Below the pieces are notes generated by a model, which did not search any database, had not been told where the DNA came from, and saw only the letters and a program-made list of their open reading frames with translations. A stretch of DNA of 18,070 nt from Pavlovales sp. CCMP2436 (lineage: Eukaryota > Haptophyta > Pavlovophyceae > Pavlovales): positions 437,367 to 455,436 of the forward strand of contig MU631318.1 of assembly GCA_026770615.1 (NCBI GenBank). Reading direction: 5' to 3'. Positions 6,752-15,030 of this stretch are shown in pieces. Each line of letters begins with the position of its first letter. The first letter of the stretch is position 1. The position numbers and the translations under genes are program-made.

Positions 6752-9544
6752 TTACATGCGCCCCAAGCGTGATTCAAGGCGTGCCGCAGCGCTCAGCAAG
6801 GACAGTTCGAACGCGTTGAGGTCGTCACGCCGAGGAAAGGGATCTGCCGCCGATCGAGAGAGGACACGGGCGAGATGTGTGCGCAGGCTACTCCGGACAA
6901 GCAAGTGCAAGCGGAGTGCGCTGCGTATGCACCCGACGACGCCTTGCACGACCAGCCAAAGAGGCAGCATAACAACCGAGAATAAAATGATCCACGCAGC
7001 AGGCAGGGCAGTCAGGAGCACCACCCAAGCAATCGCGCTGCCCGTCGCGAGAGAGCCCAGCAGCCAACTATATGCAAGGCGAGCAACCGCGGCAAGCCCA
7101 CTGACTCCCGCTATGATCGCCCACGCGCCAACGATGAACAAAATCGCGTCGCACGGGGCGCCAGCGAGCGTCCAAGAGCCGCCGATGACCTTGACGCAGA
7201 TGCCGCCAACACATACACAGTAGACGGCAGACCACAAGACGCGGAGTGGCAGCTCAGCCTGCGGCCACATTACGGTAGCCACGTAAATTCTAAAGGTCCA
7301 CGCGAGCAGCAACCCTGCGAGCGCCACAATGGCGAGCTGGAGCTGGCGCCCGCCGAGCAGCCGATGCTTCAACACCACCGTGCTGGCCGCGCGCCATGAG
7401 CCGATACGCATCCTCACCTTCACCTCGCTCTTAAAGAGGGTGAGCGGAGATGTGTAGGTGTCGCGCGTGGCCAGCACCGCGCCGCACGCCTTCTGACCTG
7501 GGACGCCATCGAACCAGCTCGCGTGTGCTCCTTCGATGCTGCGCGGCGGCTTGCGATCGTCGCCCGTGCAAACTGCAAAGAGCGCGCTCAGCGCGGCGGG
7601 GCTCAGCTCGACACGCGTCGGCATCAGGCGGCCGAGCAGGCGCGTCGCCGCAGAAGCCTCCCTGCCCTCCCGCGCCTGCTGCGCGGCCGTCTCCTCGTCC
7701 TTTCAATCGGCGTACAGCTGCATCTTGAGGAGCGCTTGATTAAAGGTGAACTCGGCCGCGCGCAGCCCAAGCAGCGCTGCACAGTGGAGCGCGTCGCCAA
7801 TGTCGTACATGTTGCCGCTGAAGTGCCCGTTCTGCTCGAGCGAGCGGGCGCAATCAGCTCCCGATCTCGTTACCGACGTGACCACCTCGAGCGCACCCTT
7901 TGGCGACGCTGCGCGCGTGGGCTGTAGCAGGCCAGCACGCTGCAGGAGAGACGAGCCGACTCGCCAGATGAGGTACGAGAGATAACCGAACAGCGTCAGA
8001 CTCGCGAAAACGTGCATCAAACCCGAGCGGAACGAGCTATCGATGTCGGCTGAGATGATGATGATTTCCACAAGACACAATGTAAAACGAGACGAAGTAG
8101 AGACAGAGGAGACACTTGCGCAGCTGCACGAGCTCCATTTCCGTGCTCGGCGGCTCGTATAGGGCGTCCACGTCGCGCACGCACACGACGTGGGCGCCAC
8201 GCTGGCACGCAGCGATAAGCTCCGCGCAGCACCAAGGACGCTGGAGGTAATTGCGCGCGTCGGCGACCGTCGGCCAAACGACGAAGATGGCTGTCGCGCT
8301 GTCGTGCGCCCAGCGCATCGCCACCTCAAAGTCGTGCTGCACGTATGAGCGGCCCTCTGCCACGTTCTCGTCCACGACGAGCCAGTCCCACCACACGTTG
8401 TCGTAGCCCTCCTTCTCGATAACAGAGAGCGCAGCCCGTAAGTCGGCGCGCCCAGCAGCCATCGCCTTAAGGTTGCTCTTGTAGCTCAGCATGGCAAAGG
8501 CTGTGCCAGCCGGGACGCGCACACGATGCTCGACCCGGGGCGCGCGCGGCGCAGCTGGCTGCTTGCTGTCGTCAGCTGTGGCCTCTAGCGCCGCGCGAGC
8601 GTGCGACAGCGTGACAACCACGTGCTCGGCGCATGCTGGGATCGGCGCAACGTCATCGACTTTGGGCGATGTGCTCGGCGCGCCATCTCCAGCTGGCCGG
8701 CGGTAGCTTGAGACGCGCCGAACGAGGGCCGCGCGGTGGTGGCGTGCATCAGCCTCGCTGACCTCGCGCGCGCGCAGCTCTCGCACCGTGGGACGATTCG
8801 AAACCTTCCGTGAGAAGCGCAGGGTCCACGTGCTCTCCTCGCTCCACGTTCCGAGCTGCGCGTCGGGCGGGGGAAATTGGCGTGACTGAGCACCAGGCCG
8901 TCGACCGCGACGATGATGTCGCTAGGCTCAAACAGGCGCTTGCGCGCCGCCGACGAGAACGGGCGCGCCACCACTTGCAGCACCTGTGCACGCTCGAGCG
9001 GGTCGACAATCACGCCGGCGCCTTCGATCGCCGGGCGTCGCAGCTGCTCGAGTTGCAGCTCCGCACAGTGATGGAGGCCACTCGCGAGTCCTGCTTCGGC
9101 CTTCGAGCACGCTCCGCAGAGCACGAGCCTGTGCCGGCAATCGGCAGCGTACGCGTGGCACTGGTACGCGTCGTCGCGACCGCGAACGCGCGCCGAGCAT
9201 GCCGCGCACGAGAACTCGAAGACGGCGTGGTCGAGCACCTCGACGGTGCTCGTGACGGCGACGTCAATGTCAAAGTACCTGCACCTCTCCCCCGGCAGCC
9301 GCCGCATGATCGCTCGGTCTTCGGTGGGCTCCAGCTGCACCACCATATGCGCATCTGTCAAGGGCGCAACCCGCACTGCACCGGAGCTGGTCGCGAATTG
9401 GACGGTGCGCTGCGCGGCGTGCAGCTGCTGCACGTTGGCGACGAGCCGACGGCGGTAGGTCACGTAGCACGCGCAAACGGCGAGGACCACATTCAACGCG
9501 AGCGCGAACGCAAGAAACGCAATCCATTCCTCAATCTCGTTCAT
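6752..9544 (-). CDS. TIR-like multi-domain membrane protein (anchor, Cys/His cluster, PDZ-like, TIR-like, multi-pass C-terminus), reading frame disrupted
   Basis: About 930 codons from the ATG at 9544 to the TAA at 6752. Residues 7-30 form a hydrophobic anchor. Residues 113-160 hold CxxC, C129, C136, CxxC and HHC, like a ZZ/RING-type zinc site. Residues 176-248 look PDZ-like (EPSDIIVAVDGLVLS, closing strand WTLRFSRKV). Residues 349-460 look TIR-like: AFAMLSYKSN, VWWDW at 384-388, and RPWCCAELIAAC at 436-447, whose Glu442 aligns with the catalytic Glu of NAD-cleaving TIRs. About six or seven membrane helices follow, near 476-497, 509-527, 735-757, 768-789, 798-821 and 836-870. The frame breaks three times: one base missing at the G5 run 8869-8873, one extra in the A4 run 8084-8087, and an in-frame TGA at 7703-7705. 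The two indels cancel, and coding quality is intact on both sides of each. A 55-nt intron could replace the second indel. Likely a membrane-bound signalling or NAD-consuming protein by homology; function is inferred. Confidence 0.72.
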
Positions 9545-9689
9545 CACGTTAACGCAAGCTTGCGTCAAACCGCGTGTGTTGACGCTTGGCGCTTCGAGAT
9601 GATGAAACTGAATTTTCGATAAGTTCTAACTATTCGATCAGTTTTAGCGAAATGATTTCCGTAGTATGAAATTATTGCCTTATGGGTAA
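9545..9689. promoter_or_regulatory. Short shared upstream region between divergent genes
   Basis: The TIR-like gene starts leftward at 9544 and recognisable ice-binding sequence starts rightward near 9690. The gap of about 150 bp is AT-rich after 9600. No TATA box or operator can be named with confidence, and the true start of the ice-binding gene is not seen. Confidence 0.3.
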
Positions 9690-10663
9690 TTCTTTTAGCT
9701 CAGATGACGCTTTCCGGTGTTTGGTGTATCAGGATTCCTTTACGGTAGATGACTGAACCAATTCGCCCACGCCGGCGATGCTGACGGCCGCTGTCAGTTA
9801 CATAGAGGCGGCCTCTACCGTCGCGGACAGGCGCCCGCTCTCCACGAGTCAAACGCGGATATCTACTCGGCGGTAAGACCATTACGGCGGGCGTCTAGGT
9901 GGTACAGATGTTTCGTTCGCCACGAACATCACCCTCAGCGGTTCCGCCGACGACCTCTTCATCTCCCAGATAGCCGGTGACCTGCTCGTGGGGAGTGCTG
10001 TGAAGGTTCTGCTCGTCGCCGACGGTACCGGCCGCGGCACGCCCCGGGCATCAACTATAATATGGCAGGTGGCCGGCTACGCTTCTGTCGGAACCACCGC
10101 GCACCTAGCGTGCGTTCTCCCGGTCAAGACCCACTGCGCCTTCAAAACTGGCTCCTCGATTAACGGCCGGGTCCTAGCACAGACGGCGGTACATAACTCT
10201 TGGCGCCAATACATCCATCACGGAACCCATCGCGCCGTCGCCGAGCTTGCCGCCCAGCCCGCCACCCAGCCTGCATCACTCCCAACCTCCAGGCCCGCAA
10301 CCCAGCCTGCTACCGAGCCCGCCACCCTTCTTGCCTCCTCCAAGCCCGCCACCTAGCCCGCCCCCCATCCCGCTGCCCAGCCCGCCGCCCAGCATGCCGC
10401 CCAGCAGCCCGCCTCACTCCCAACCTCCAAGCCCGCCACCCTTCCCGCCTCCTCCGAGCCCGCCACCTAGCCCGCCACCAATCCCGCAGCCCAGCCCGCC
10501 GTCCAGCCCGCCGCCTAGCCCGCCGCCCAGCCCGCCTTACTCCAAACCTTCAAGCCCGCCGCTCAGCCTACCACCGAGCCCACCACCCTTCGGGCCTCCT
10601 CCGAGCCCGCCACCTAGCCCGCCACCCAGTCATACTCGTCGACAGATGGCCGCTGCCCTTTGA
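9690..10663 (+). pseudogene. Ice-binding (DUF3494-type) domain joined to a Ser-Pro-rich tail, frame broken
   Basis: The reading matches the DUF3494 ice-binding family in order: VSGFLYG near 9730, TNSPTPAMLTAAVSYIEAAS from about 9756, LGGKTITAGV at 9866-9895, ATNITLSGSADDLFISQIAG, IIWQVAGYASVGTTAHLACV, KTHCAFKTGSSINGRVLAQT, then ITLGANTSITEP. These proteins bind ice and act outside or on the cell. A tail of (S/P)PPSPPP repeats follows to the TGA at 10661-10663, as in algal wall-type proteins. The frame changes near 9730-9760, 9855, 9897 and 10191, each by about one base, and a TGA sits near 9760. The N-terminal part of the domain and a signal peptide are not seen. Either a decaying gene or poor base calling; domain identity is clear. 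Positions 9778-10190 are the best supported. Confidence 0.78.
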
Positions 10664-10724
10664 CCACATCATCGTGTGCTCGGTCCACTGTATGTAGCAC
10701 TCGGTCCAGCCTCTCGAGTACATA

Positions 10725-11258
10725 ATGGCGGCGCCCCCGAGCAAGCGCGCGCGCAGCCGGCGCTGGCGGGGGCAGGGCTTCCTCGCCGCTCGACGAGGTC
10801 CCCGGCGAGCCGCTTGCACACCCGCAGATGATGAGGCTGATGCTCGAGGTGCGTGACGTCACCGCGTCGATCGGCGCGGCGCTCGAGCGCACCGGTGCGG
10901 CACTCGAGAGCCTTGACGGCCGCCTCGCACGGCTCGAGCGTGGTGCGTCCGCTCAGTCGACTGTGCCACTGCCGGCGCAGCACGAGACTGACCTCGGGTG
11001 CAGACGTTACGCTGTTTGACGAACTCGCGGACGAGCTGCTCGCACTCGTGGTGACCGCGCTTGCGCCCGACGCAGAGCTGGCGGCCTCACTGAGCTGCCG
11101 CAGGCTGCACGCGGCAGTCGCACTCGCGCGGGCACGCGATGGCCGCGCTGGATCGACGACGGCTGCCGGCTCCGCACTCTGCTCGACGAGCAAGCTGGCG
11201 TGGGCCTACTTGTGCGGCCTCCCGCTCTCAGCGTGGCTATGCGCGCACGCGGCCAGGC
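10725..11258 (+). CDS. N-terminal exon of an F-box/ankyrin-type protein
   Basis: The ATG at 10725 opens MAAPPSKRARS. One base is missing in the CGCGCGCGC run (about 10744-10752); the next frame continues EVPGEPLAHPQMMRLMLEVR and a coiled coil (IGAALERTGAALESLDGRLA, residues about 48-75). An extra G in GGG at 10998-11000 leads to LFDELADELLALVVTALAPD and AELAASLSCRRLHAAVAL, an F-box-like three-helix segment that would bind the SKP1 subunit of a ubiquitin ligase. A degenerate first ankyrin unit follows (SKLAWAYLCGLPLSAWLCAH). The exon ends near 11258, before a repeat insertion. This start is chosen because MAAPPSKRAR suits a nuclear, basic N-terminus and is followed by good codon bias. The ankyrin exons downstream are its likely continuation. 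Confidence 0.65.
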
Positions 11259-11273
11259 GTTGTATATCTTTTT

Positions 11274-11342
11274 TTAATAATAGTTCTTTTAACATCCTCC
11301 GACTTGCAGCCCGGAGGCGTATGGGCATGACATGGGAGGGTC
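11274..11342 (+). mobile_element. 65-bp acceptor-core element, copy
   Basis: aataatagttcttttaac, atcctccgacttgcag, cccggaggcgtatgggcatg, acatgggagggtc. It lies directly after the F-box exon, inside the presumed first intron. A near-identical tail, gggcatgacatgggagggtc, is found at 12334-12353. Confidence 0.8.
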
Positions 11343-11502
11343 TCTATCTCTCTATCTCTCTATCTCTCTCTCTATATATATATATCTATATCTATATCTA
11401 TATCTATATATAGATATATCACACTGGTCATATAACACTGGTCATATATATATATAGATAGACATTTTATATATAATATTATATATGTATATATTATATA
11501 TG

Positions 11503-11584
<82 letters not shown>

Positions 11585-11646
11585 ATATGTATGTATATAT
11601 ATATGTAATATTATATATAAAATGTATAATATTATATATATATTAG
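11343..11646. repeat. TCTA/TA microsatellite block
   Basis: About 300 bp of (TCTC/TCTA)n passing into (TA)n and tatatg repeats, with one direct pair of cactggtcatat. No coding content. It separates the F-box exon from the first full ankyrin exon. Confidence 0.85.
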
Positions 11647-11660
11647 GGCTCCTGGTCCAG

Positions 11661-11935
11661 CTGACATGGCTTCGCGCGCGCGGCTGCCCGTTGGATGAGC
11701 GCGTGTGCGCGGAGGCTGCTGCGGGTGCTCACCTGCCGATTCTCCGCTGGGCACGGGCGAACGGCTGCCTATGGAACAGAAATGCAACGAAGGAGGCTTC
11801 CGCGGACGGGCATTTGATTGCACTTAAATGGCTCCGCGCGCGCGGATGCCCATGGGACCATACCACCGCCAGAGCAGCCGCTGGCAGTGGCCATGTGGAG
11901 GTGCTCCAATGGGCGCACGCCAACGGCTGTCGATG
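11661..11935 (+). CDS. Ankyrin-repeat exon, about three units
   Basis: Acceptor ggtccag at 11654-11660; donor-like ATG|gtgtgt at 11936. The exon reads [80 protein letters not shown] and [12 protein letters not shown]. Each unit of about 25-33 residues has the GH(L/V)..L.W.(R/H)ANGC.W pattern common in algal and giant-virus ankyrin proteins, which serve as protein-binding surfaces. Codon third positions are mostly G/C. The frame fits the F-box gene only if the intervening 400 bp are spliced out. This is the best-preserved ankyrin exon of the region. Confidence 0.8.
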
Positions 11936-12110
11936 GTGTGTTGTTGTAGTAGTACCTGATGTTGTTGTTTTTATTCTTATTCTTCTTATTATTATTATTG
12001 TTATTTATATTAGTAGTGGTGGTAGTACTACTCCTAGTAGTAGTAGTACTATTAGTATTTTTAGCAATAGTAGTTCTAATAACAATAATAATAGTACAAG
12101 CGACTTCCAA
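11936..12110. repeat. GTT/GTA/ATT microsatellite intron
   Basis: Starts gtgtgttgttgtagtagtac right after the ankyrin exon. The same intron beginning recurs at 13471 and, in altered form, at 14071, so the exon and the start of its intron were duplicated together. Confidence 0.75.
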
Positions 12111-12262
12111 TTTCGTTCTATACTCCACCGCTCAATTCTGCGAGGGTTCGTGTGCGGTACTGCAGTGGGCGCGCGCCAACGGCTGCCCATGGTACGAGCG
12201 ACTTCCACTTTCGTCCTAAACTTCTACGCTGAATTCTGAGCGGGCTCATCTGTGCTGGTTGC
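12094..12262 (+). repeat. Two tandem copies of a gagcgacttcca module with an ankyrin fragment between
   Basis: The module gtacRagcgacttccaNtttcg, ...gaattctg, ...gggttcgtgtgcgg occurs at 12094-12157 and 12192-12262 and again at 13641-13703. It always lies near an ankyrin exon end. It is probably intronic sequence carried along in exon duplications. Confidence 0.65.
12155..12191 (+). pseudogene. Ankyrin exon fragment
   Basis: Reads AVLQWARANGCP and ends CCATG|gtacga, a donor-like site. Only the last 12 or so residues of a unit remain, with no acceptor upstream, so it is a truncated duplicate of the exons on either side. Confidence 0.6.
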
Positions 12263-12284
12263 GGCGGGAGACGCTTGTCCTTTA

Positions 12285-12353
12285 AAAAATAGTTCTTTTA
12301 TCGTCCCCCGACTTGCAGCCCGAAGTCGTACGGGCATGACATGGGAGGGTCAG
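12285..12353 (+). mobile_element. 65-bp acceptor-core element, copy
   Basis: aaaaaatagttctttta, tcgtcccccgacttgcag, cccgaagtcgtacgggcatg, acatgggagggtc. Confidence 0.8.
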
Positions 12354-12460
12354 CGCATCGGTCGTCGCATGCTCATCTTACTCCCCGCGTCGTCTCTCTG
12401 CCACGATTCGTGCGTGTCCTTGATTTTCAAACAAAAATGTGTTGTGACTCGGAAATGGTA

Positions 12461-12553
12461 CTAGGTTAACAGTGTTGTTGCTGCACCACTGGTATATTGG
12501 GAAACCGTTTACGGGGCCGGACGTTTTCATATATATTTACACCCTAAAATCAG
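12461..12553 (+). repeat. Intron 3'-end module preceding an ankyrin exon, copy 1
   Basis: Starts ctaggttaacagtg, then ttgttgctgcaccactgg, gggaaaccgtttacggggcc, and runs to the acceptor aaaatcag. The partner at 13895-13990 has the same blocks and also ends at an ankyrin exon. A third start, ctaggttaacagtg, lies at 13765. Confidence 0.75.
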
Positions 12554-12715
12554 GGAGACGTGCACAAGCTGGGATGCCGTTTACCACGGACACCAGAGTG
12601 TGCTGGCGTGGCTGCTTACGAACAGCTGCCCGTTTGATGCGACCACCTGCGCGAATGATACTCAAGCGGGAAAGTTGGAAGTGCTAACGTGGCTGCGTGC
12701 CGTGGAATGCCCATG
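12554..12715 (+). CDS. Ankyrin-repeat exon, about one and a half units
   Basis: Acceptor aaaatcag ends at 12553; donor-like CCATG|gtact at 12716. The exon reads ETCTSWDAVYHGHQSVLAWL, LTNSCPFDATTCANDTQAGK and LEVLTWLRAVECPW. It keeps the GH/GK..VL.WL pattern and the CPW ending of the family, although HQS, LTNS and VEC depart from the consensus. Open throughout in one frame; the end phase matches the other exons. Confidence 0.75.
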
Positions 12716-12869
12716 GTACTCGAAATTATATAATTTAATTTATTTCGCTAGAAACCCCTCATCATCGTCGCTTCATAACGACGTCACTCCGGAGAGTGAA
12801 CCCGCCGTGCCAGCAGGTACCTCCAGCTGCATCTATTCAGCTGTAAGGCCATCACTAATGTGTAAATAA

Positions 12870-12917
12870 TTCGCCTGACTGATGCTGCCTGTCATCCTAT
12901 TAAGTAAGGCGTAATTT
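12870..12917 (+). repeat. 48-bp direct repeat, copy 1
   Basis: tcgcctgactgatgctgcct, gtcatcctattaagtaaggc, gtaattt. The partner is at 14615-14662. Confidence 0.75.
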
Positions 12918-13152
12918 AAAACAAAAACTTTAAAAACGTCCGGCCCGTAAAAGTCTCCCAGTCTCCAAGTGGATCAGCAACAACACACTTTTATTACTGC
13001 TGGAGCCAGGACTCTGTTCTTTGTGAAACCTCGCCGGCGATTTTTTCACAAAAGCGATATTTGATTCCGAATAACTGTAAACTGGTATTACTATAACTAG
13101 TTCTTTTCACGGGCGTGCCGCTGACTATTGCGCGTGCTGCGACTCAAATCAG

Positions 13153-13178
13153 GGACGAAGACGTCTGCTGGCAGACGA
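13153..13178 (+). pseudogene. Truncated ankyrin exon start
   Basis: After the acceptor caaatcag it reads RDEDVCWQT and then runs into non-coding AT-rich DNA. It is the first third of the same exon type as 13282 and 13390. Confidence 0.6.
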
Positions 13179-13219
13179 TACTAATGATAACTTTCTTAAT
13201 TATGATCATTGTAACAATT

Positions 13220-13223
13220 GTGG

Positions 13224-13258
<35 letters not shown>

Positions 13259-13262
13259 ATTA
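13220..13262. repeat. (GAT)n microsatellite
   Basis: About 12 uninterrupted gat/atg triplets between two ankyrin exon copies. Confidence 0.9.
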
Positions 13263-13281
13263 CAACACTAACGATCAGCAG

Positions 13282-13340
13282 GGACGAAGTTGTCTGCTGC
13301 CAGGCGGCCAGGCGAGGGCACCTGGAGTTGCTGCAATGCG
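13282..13340 (+). pseudogene. Ankyrin exon copy, shortened
   Basis: Acceptor gatcagcag. Reads RDEVVCCQAARRGHLELLQC, then stops matching where the sister exons continue WARANGY. No donor is clear. Confidence 0.65.
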
Positions 13341-13389
13341 TCGATTTTTGTTTGTTTTTTTGTTTGATGTGTGCTCTGACAAAACTAAG

Positions 13390-13470
13390 GGACGAAGACG
13401 TTTGCTGGCAGGCAGCCAAGCATGGGCACCTGGAGGTGCTGCAGTGGGCGCGCGCAAACGGCTACCTATG
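13390..13470 (+). CDS. Ankyrin-repeat exon, one unit
   Basis: Acceptor-like aaaactaag, then RDEDVCWQAAKHGHLEVLQW and ARANGYLW, ending CTATG|gtgtgt at 13471. It is a single unit of about 27 residues, with strong similarity to the exon copies at 13153, 13282 and 13991. The intron that follows starts with the same GTT/GTA microsatellite as after 11935. Likely a genuine exon of the array, or the source of its truncated neighbours. Confidence 0.72.
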
Positions 13471-13640
13471 GTGTGTTGTAGTAGTAACAGTTGGTGTTGT
13501 TGTTGTTGTTACTAGTATTAGCATTATTTCTACTAACAGTGTTCTTATTAATATTAGTATGTTATTATTAATATTGTAGTGGTAGTAGCAGTAGTAGTGG
13601 TAGTAGCAGCAGCAGGAGCAGTGTTAAGAAATATAATAAT

Positions 13641-13703
13641 ATGAGCGACTTCCAGTTTCGTGCTAGAAGTCACCACTGAATTCTTGAAGAGTTCGTGTGC
13701 GGA
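13641..13703 (+). repeat. gagcgacttcca module, third copy
   Basis: atgagcgacttccagtttcg, then ...ctgaattcttgaagagttcg, tgtgcgg. See 12094-12262. Confidence 0.65.
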
Positions 13704-13724
13704 GGCGAGAGGGAGACGTGTCGA

Positions 13725-13750
13725 TTTTTTTTTTTTTTTTTTTTTTTTTT
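13725..13750. repeat. Poly-T tract of 26
   Basis: Uninterrupted T run after tcga. It could be the reverse-complement tail of a retroposed element, but no element body is recognised next to it. Confidence 0.9.
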
Positions 13751-13894
13751 GGCTGTGACAAATTCTAGGTTAACAGTGAGATTGAGGTATCATGCGTCAC
13801 AGCTGACAAATTCTAGGAAGGGTAAGGGAGGGGGGGGATAAGCTCAGATTACGACGAGGGGATAATGACGGTATCCGTGTGCTCGTGAGCGGTC

Positions 13895-13990
13895 CTAGGT
13901 TAACAGTGTGTTGTTGCTGCACCACTGGGAGTCTGGGAGACCGTATACGGGGCTAGACATTTTTATAGATATTTACCCACAAAACTCAAG
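13895..13990 (+). repeat. Intron 3'-end module preceding an ankyrin exon, copy 2
   Basis: Aligns with 12461-12553: ctaggttaacagtg, ttgttgctgcaccactgg, gggagaccgtatacggggct, ending aaaactcaag. Confidence 0.75.
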
Positions 13991-14070
13991 GACGACATCA
14001 CTTGCTCACATGCTGCGTCAAGCGGCAAATTGGAGGTGCTTCAGTGGACGCGTGCTAACGGCTACCCATG
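13991..14070 (+). CDS. Ankyrin-repeat exon, one unit, with GC donor
   Basis: After acceptor aaaactcaag it reads DDITCSHAASSGKLEVLQWT and RANGYPW. It ends CCATG and is followed by gcgtgttgctgtag where the sister introns begin gtgtgttgttgtag, so the donor is GC instead of GT: either a GC-AG intron or a mutated, inactive donor. The unit is otherwise complete. Confidence 0.68.
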
Positions 14071-14183
14071 GCGTGTTGCTGTAGTAGCATTAGTTGCTGT
14101 TGTTGTTATTTTATGAGTATTCTTAATATGTGCAGTTTTAATAATAGTTATGGTGGTAGTAGTAGCAGCAGCAGCAGCAGCAG

Positions 14184-14220
14184 GCAGCCAAGCACGGGCA
14201 CGCGCTAACGGCTGCCCATA
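14184..14220 (+). pseudogene. Ankyrin exon with internal deletion
   Basis: caggcagccaagcacgggca is followed at once by cgcgctaacggctgcccat. The middle of the unit, corresponding to LEVLQWA, is missing. An (AGC)n tract lies directly upstream. Confidence 0.6.
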
Positions 14221-14364
14221 ATACGAGAGAGCTAACAGTTTGGCTTATAAGATACTACTGAAAAAGATTGGAGCGAGAACAATTGTGTAACAACTCGTGA
14301 CAGCAGACTAATTCGAATCCGAATTGGGCCGAATTCGGGCAACTGCCAAAGAAAGGCAGTTAAA

Positions 14365-14387
14365 GGATTCAAGCTGGCGTCTTACTG
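14365..14387 (-). repeat. 37-bp repeat family, partial reverse copy
   Basis: The reverse complement reads cagtaagacgccagcttgaa tcc, matching 1327 and 5784. Confidence 0.65.
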
Positions 14388-14529
14388 CCCTGAAAGTTAC
14401 TTTAACACTGAATATTTTCATACTTCGTCCGCCGTTAAATCTAGATAAGATTTCAAAAATGGCCACGATGAAAGTGCCCTAATTTTTTCCGAGAGTTGGT
14501 AGTGAAAGTCCGAGTCTCAATCAGGCAGG

Positions 14530-14590
14530 TCATTCCCATATGCTTGTGGGCTTCCAATCGGGGGACGTTAAAAGAACTGTTGAAAAAAAA
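14530..14590 (-). mobile_element. 65-bp acceptor-core element, reverse copy
   Basis: On the - strand: tttcaacagttcttttaacg, tcccccgattggaagccc, acaagcatatgggaatga. The acceptor core cttgcag is changed to ttggaag in this copy, and it is the most diverged of the five. Confidence 0.65.
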
Positions 14591-14614
14591 GGCTGAGCTC
14601 GTTCACACACTGGA

Positions 14615-14662
14615 TTCGCTTGACTGATGCTGCCTGTCTTCCTATTAAGTAAGTCGTAGTTT
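14615..14662 (+). repeat. 48-bp direct repeat, copy 2
   Basis: ttcgcttgactgatgctgcc, tgtcttcctattaagtaagt, cgtagttt; partner 12870-12917. Confidence 0.75.
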
Positions 14663-14888
14663 TTTATAAAGGAGAAGCAGCGGGAAGGGCGTGGCACTGA
14701 CACTTGCAAACTTCGGCGTGCGTCCGTGCGCGCCTGCTCGATCACCGATGTGCTTGTGCCCTCGTGATCTGATCTGATCTGTTTGGAACTCCGTTTGACG
14801 TATTTAGTTTGCACCGGACTAGTGTGATCTTATTTGCCAGGCCCACCGATTTTCGTATAATATCGCAATGTCCTGGAACTAATTTCAG

Positions 14889-14970
14889 GCGCGAGGGGAT
14901 AGTTGCGCATGCTGAAGCCATCTGTTCTTGGCAAATCCCTTGCCTGCAATGGATTCACCAATTGAGGCTA
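14889..14970 (+). pseudogene. Diverged ankyrin exon
   Basis: Acceptor aatttcag, then REGIVAHAEAICSWQIPCLQ and WIHQLRLY. The start is nearly identical to the intact exon at 15031, but the second half has lost the ANGC motif. No donor is clear. Confidence 0.6.
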
Positions 14971-15030
14971 TACGTCGTAAATAATGTAAACTGTAAACTG
15001 GTTTTTAAGCAATAACCGTTTTACATTCAG

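Larger units (their letters stand above)
14221..14880. other. Non-coding stretch with repeat copies
   Basis: Contains the reverse 37-bp repeat fragment (14365-14387), a reverse 65-bp element (14530-14590), a 48-bp repeat (14615-14662) and a gatct/gatctgatctg run near 14764-14781. A 94-codon - strand frame at 14530-14814 runs through the mobile element and is not accepted as a gene. Confidence 0.5.

Noticed and set aside
8810..9622. 270-codon open frame on the + strand
   Set aside because: It lies antisense to the TIR-like gene, where the - strand shows recognisable domains; long antisense frames are expected in DNA this GC-rich.
9700..9882. 60-codon - strand frame
   Set aside because: Antisense to the ice-binding domain, which is clearly recognisable on the + strand.
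13200..13262. Hydrophobic Ile/Met-rich peptide from the open frame across the (GAT)n tract
   Set aside because: It is translation of a microsatellite lying between two exon copies.
14310..14335. aattcgaatccg, resembling a tRNA T-arm
   Set aside because: No acceptor, D or anticodon stem can be folded around it.
14530..14814. 94-codon - strand frame
   Set aside because: Its last third is the 65-bp element and its middle is a dispersed repeat; codon use is not like the real exons.
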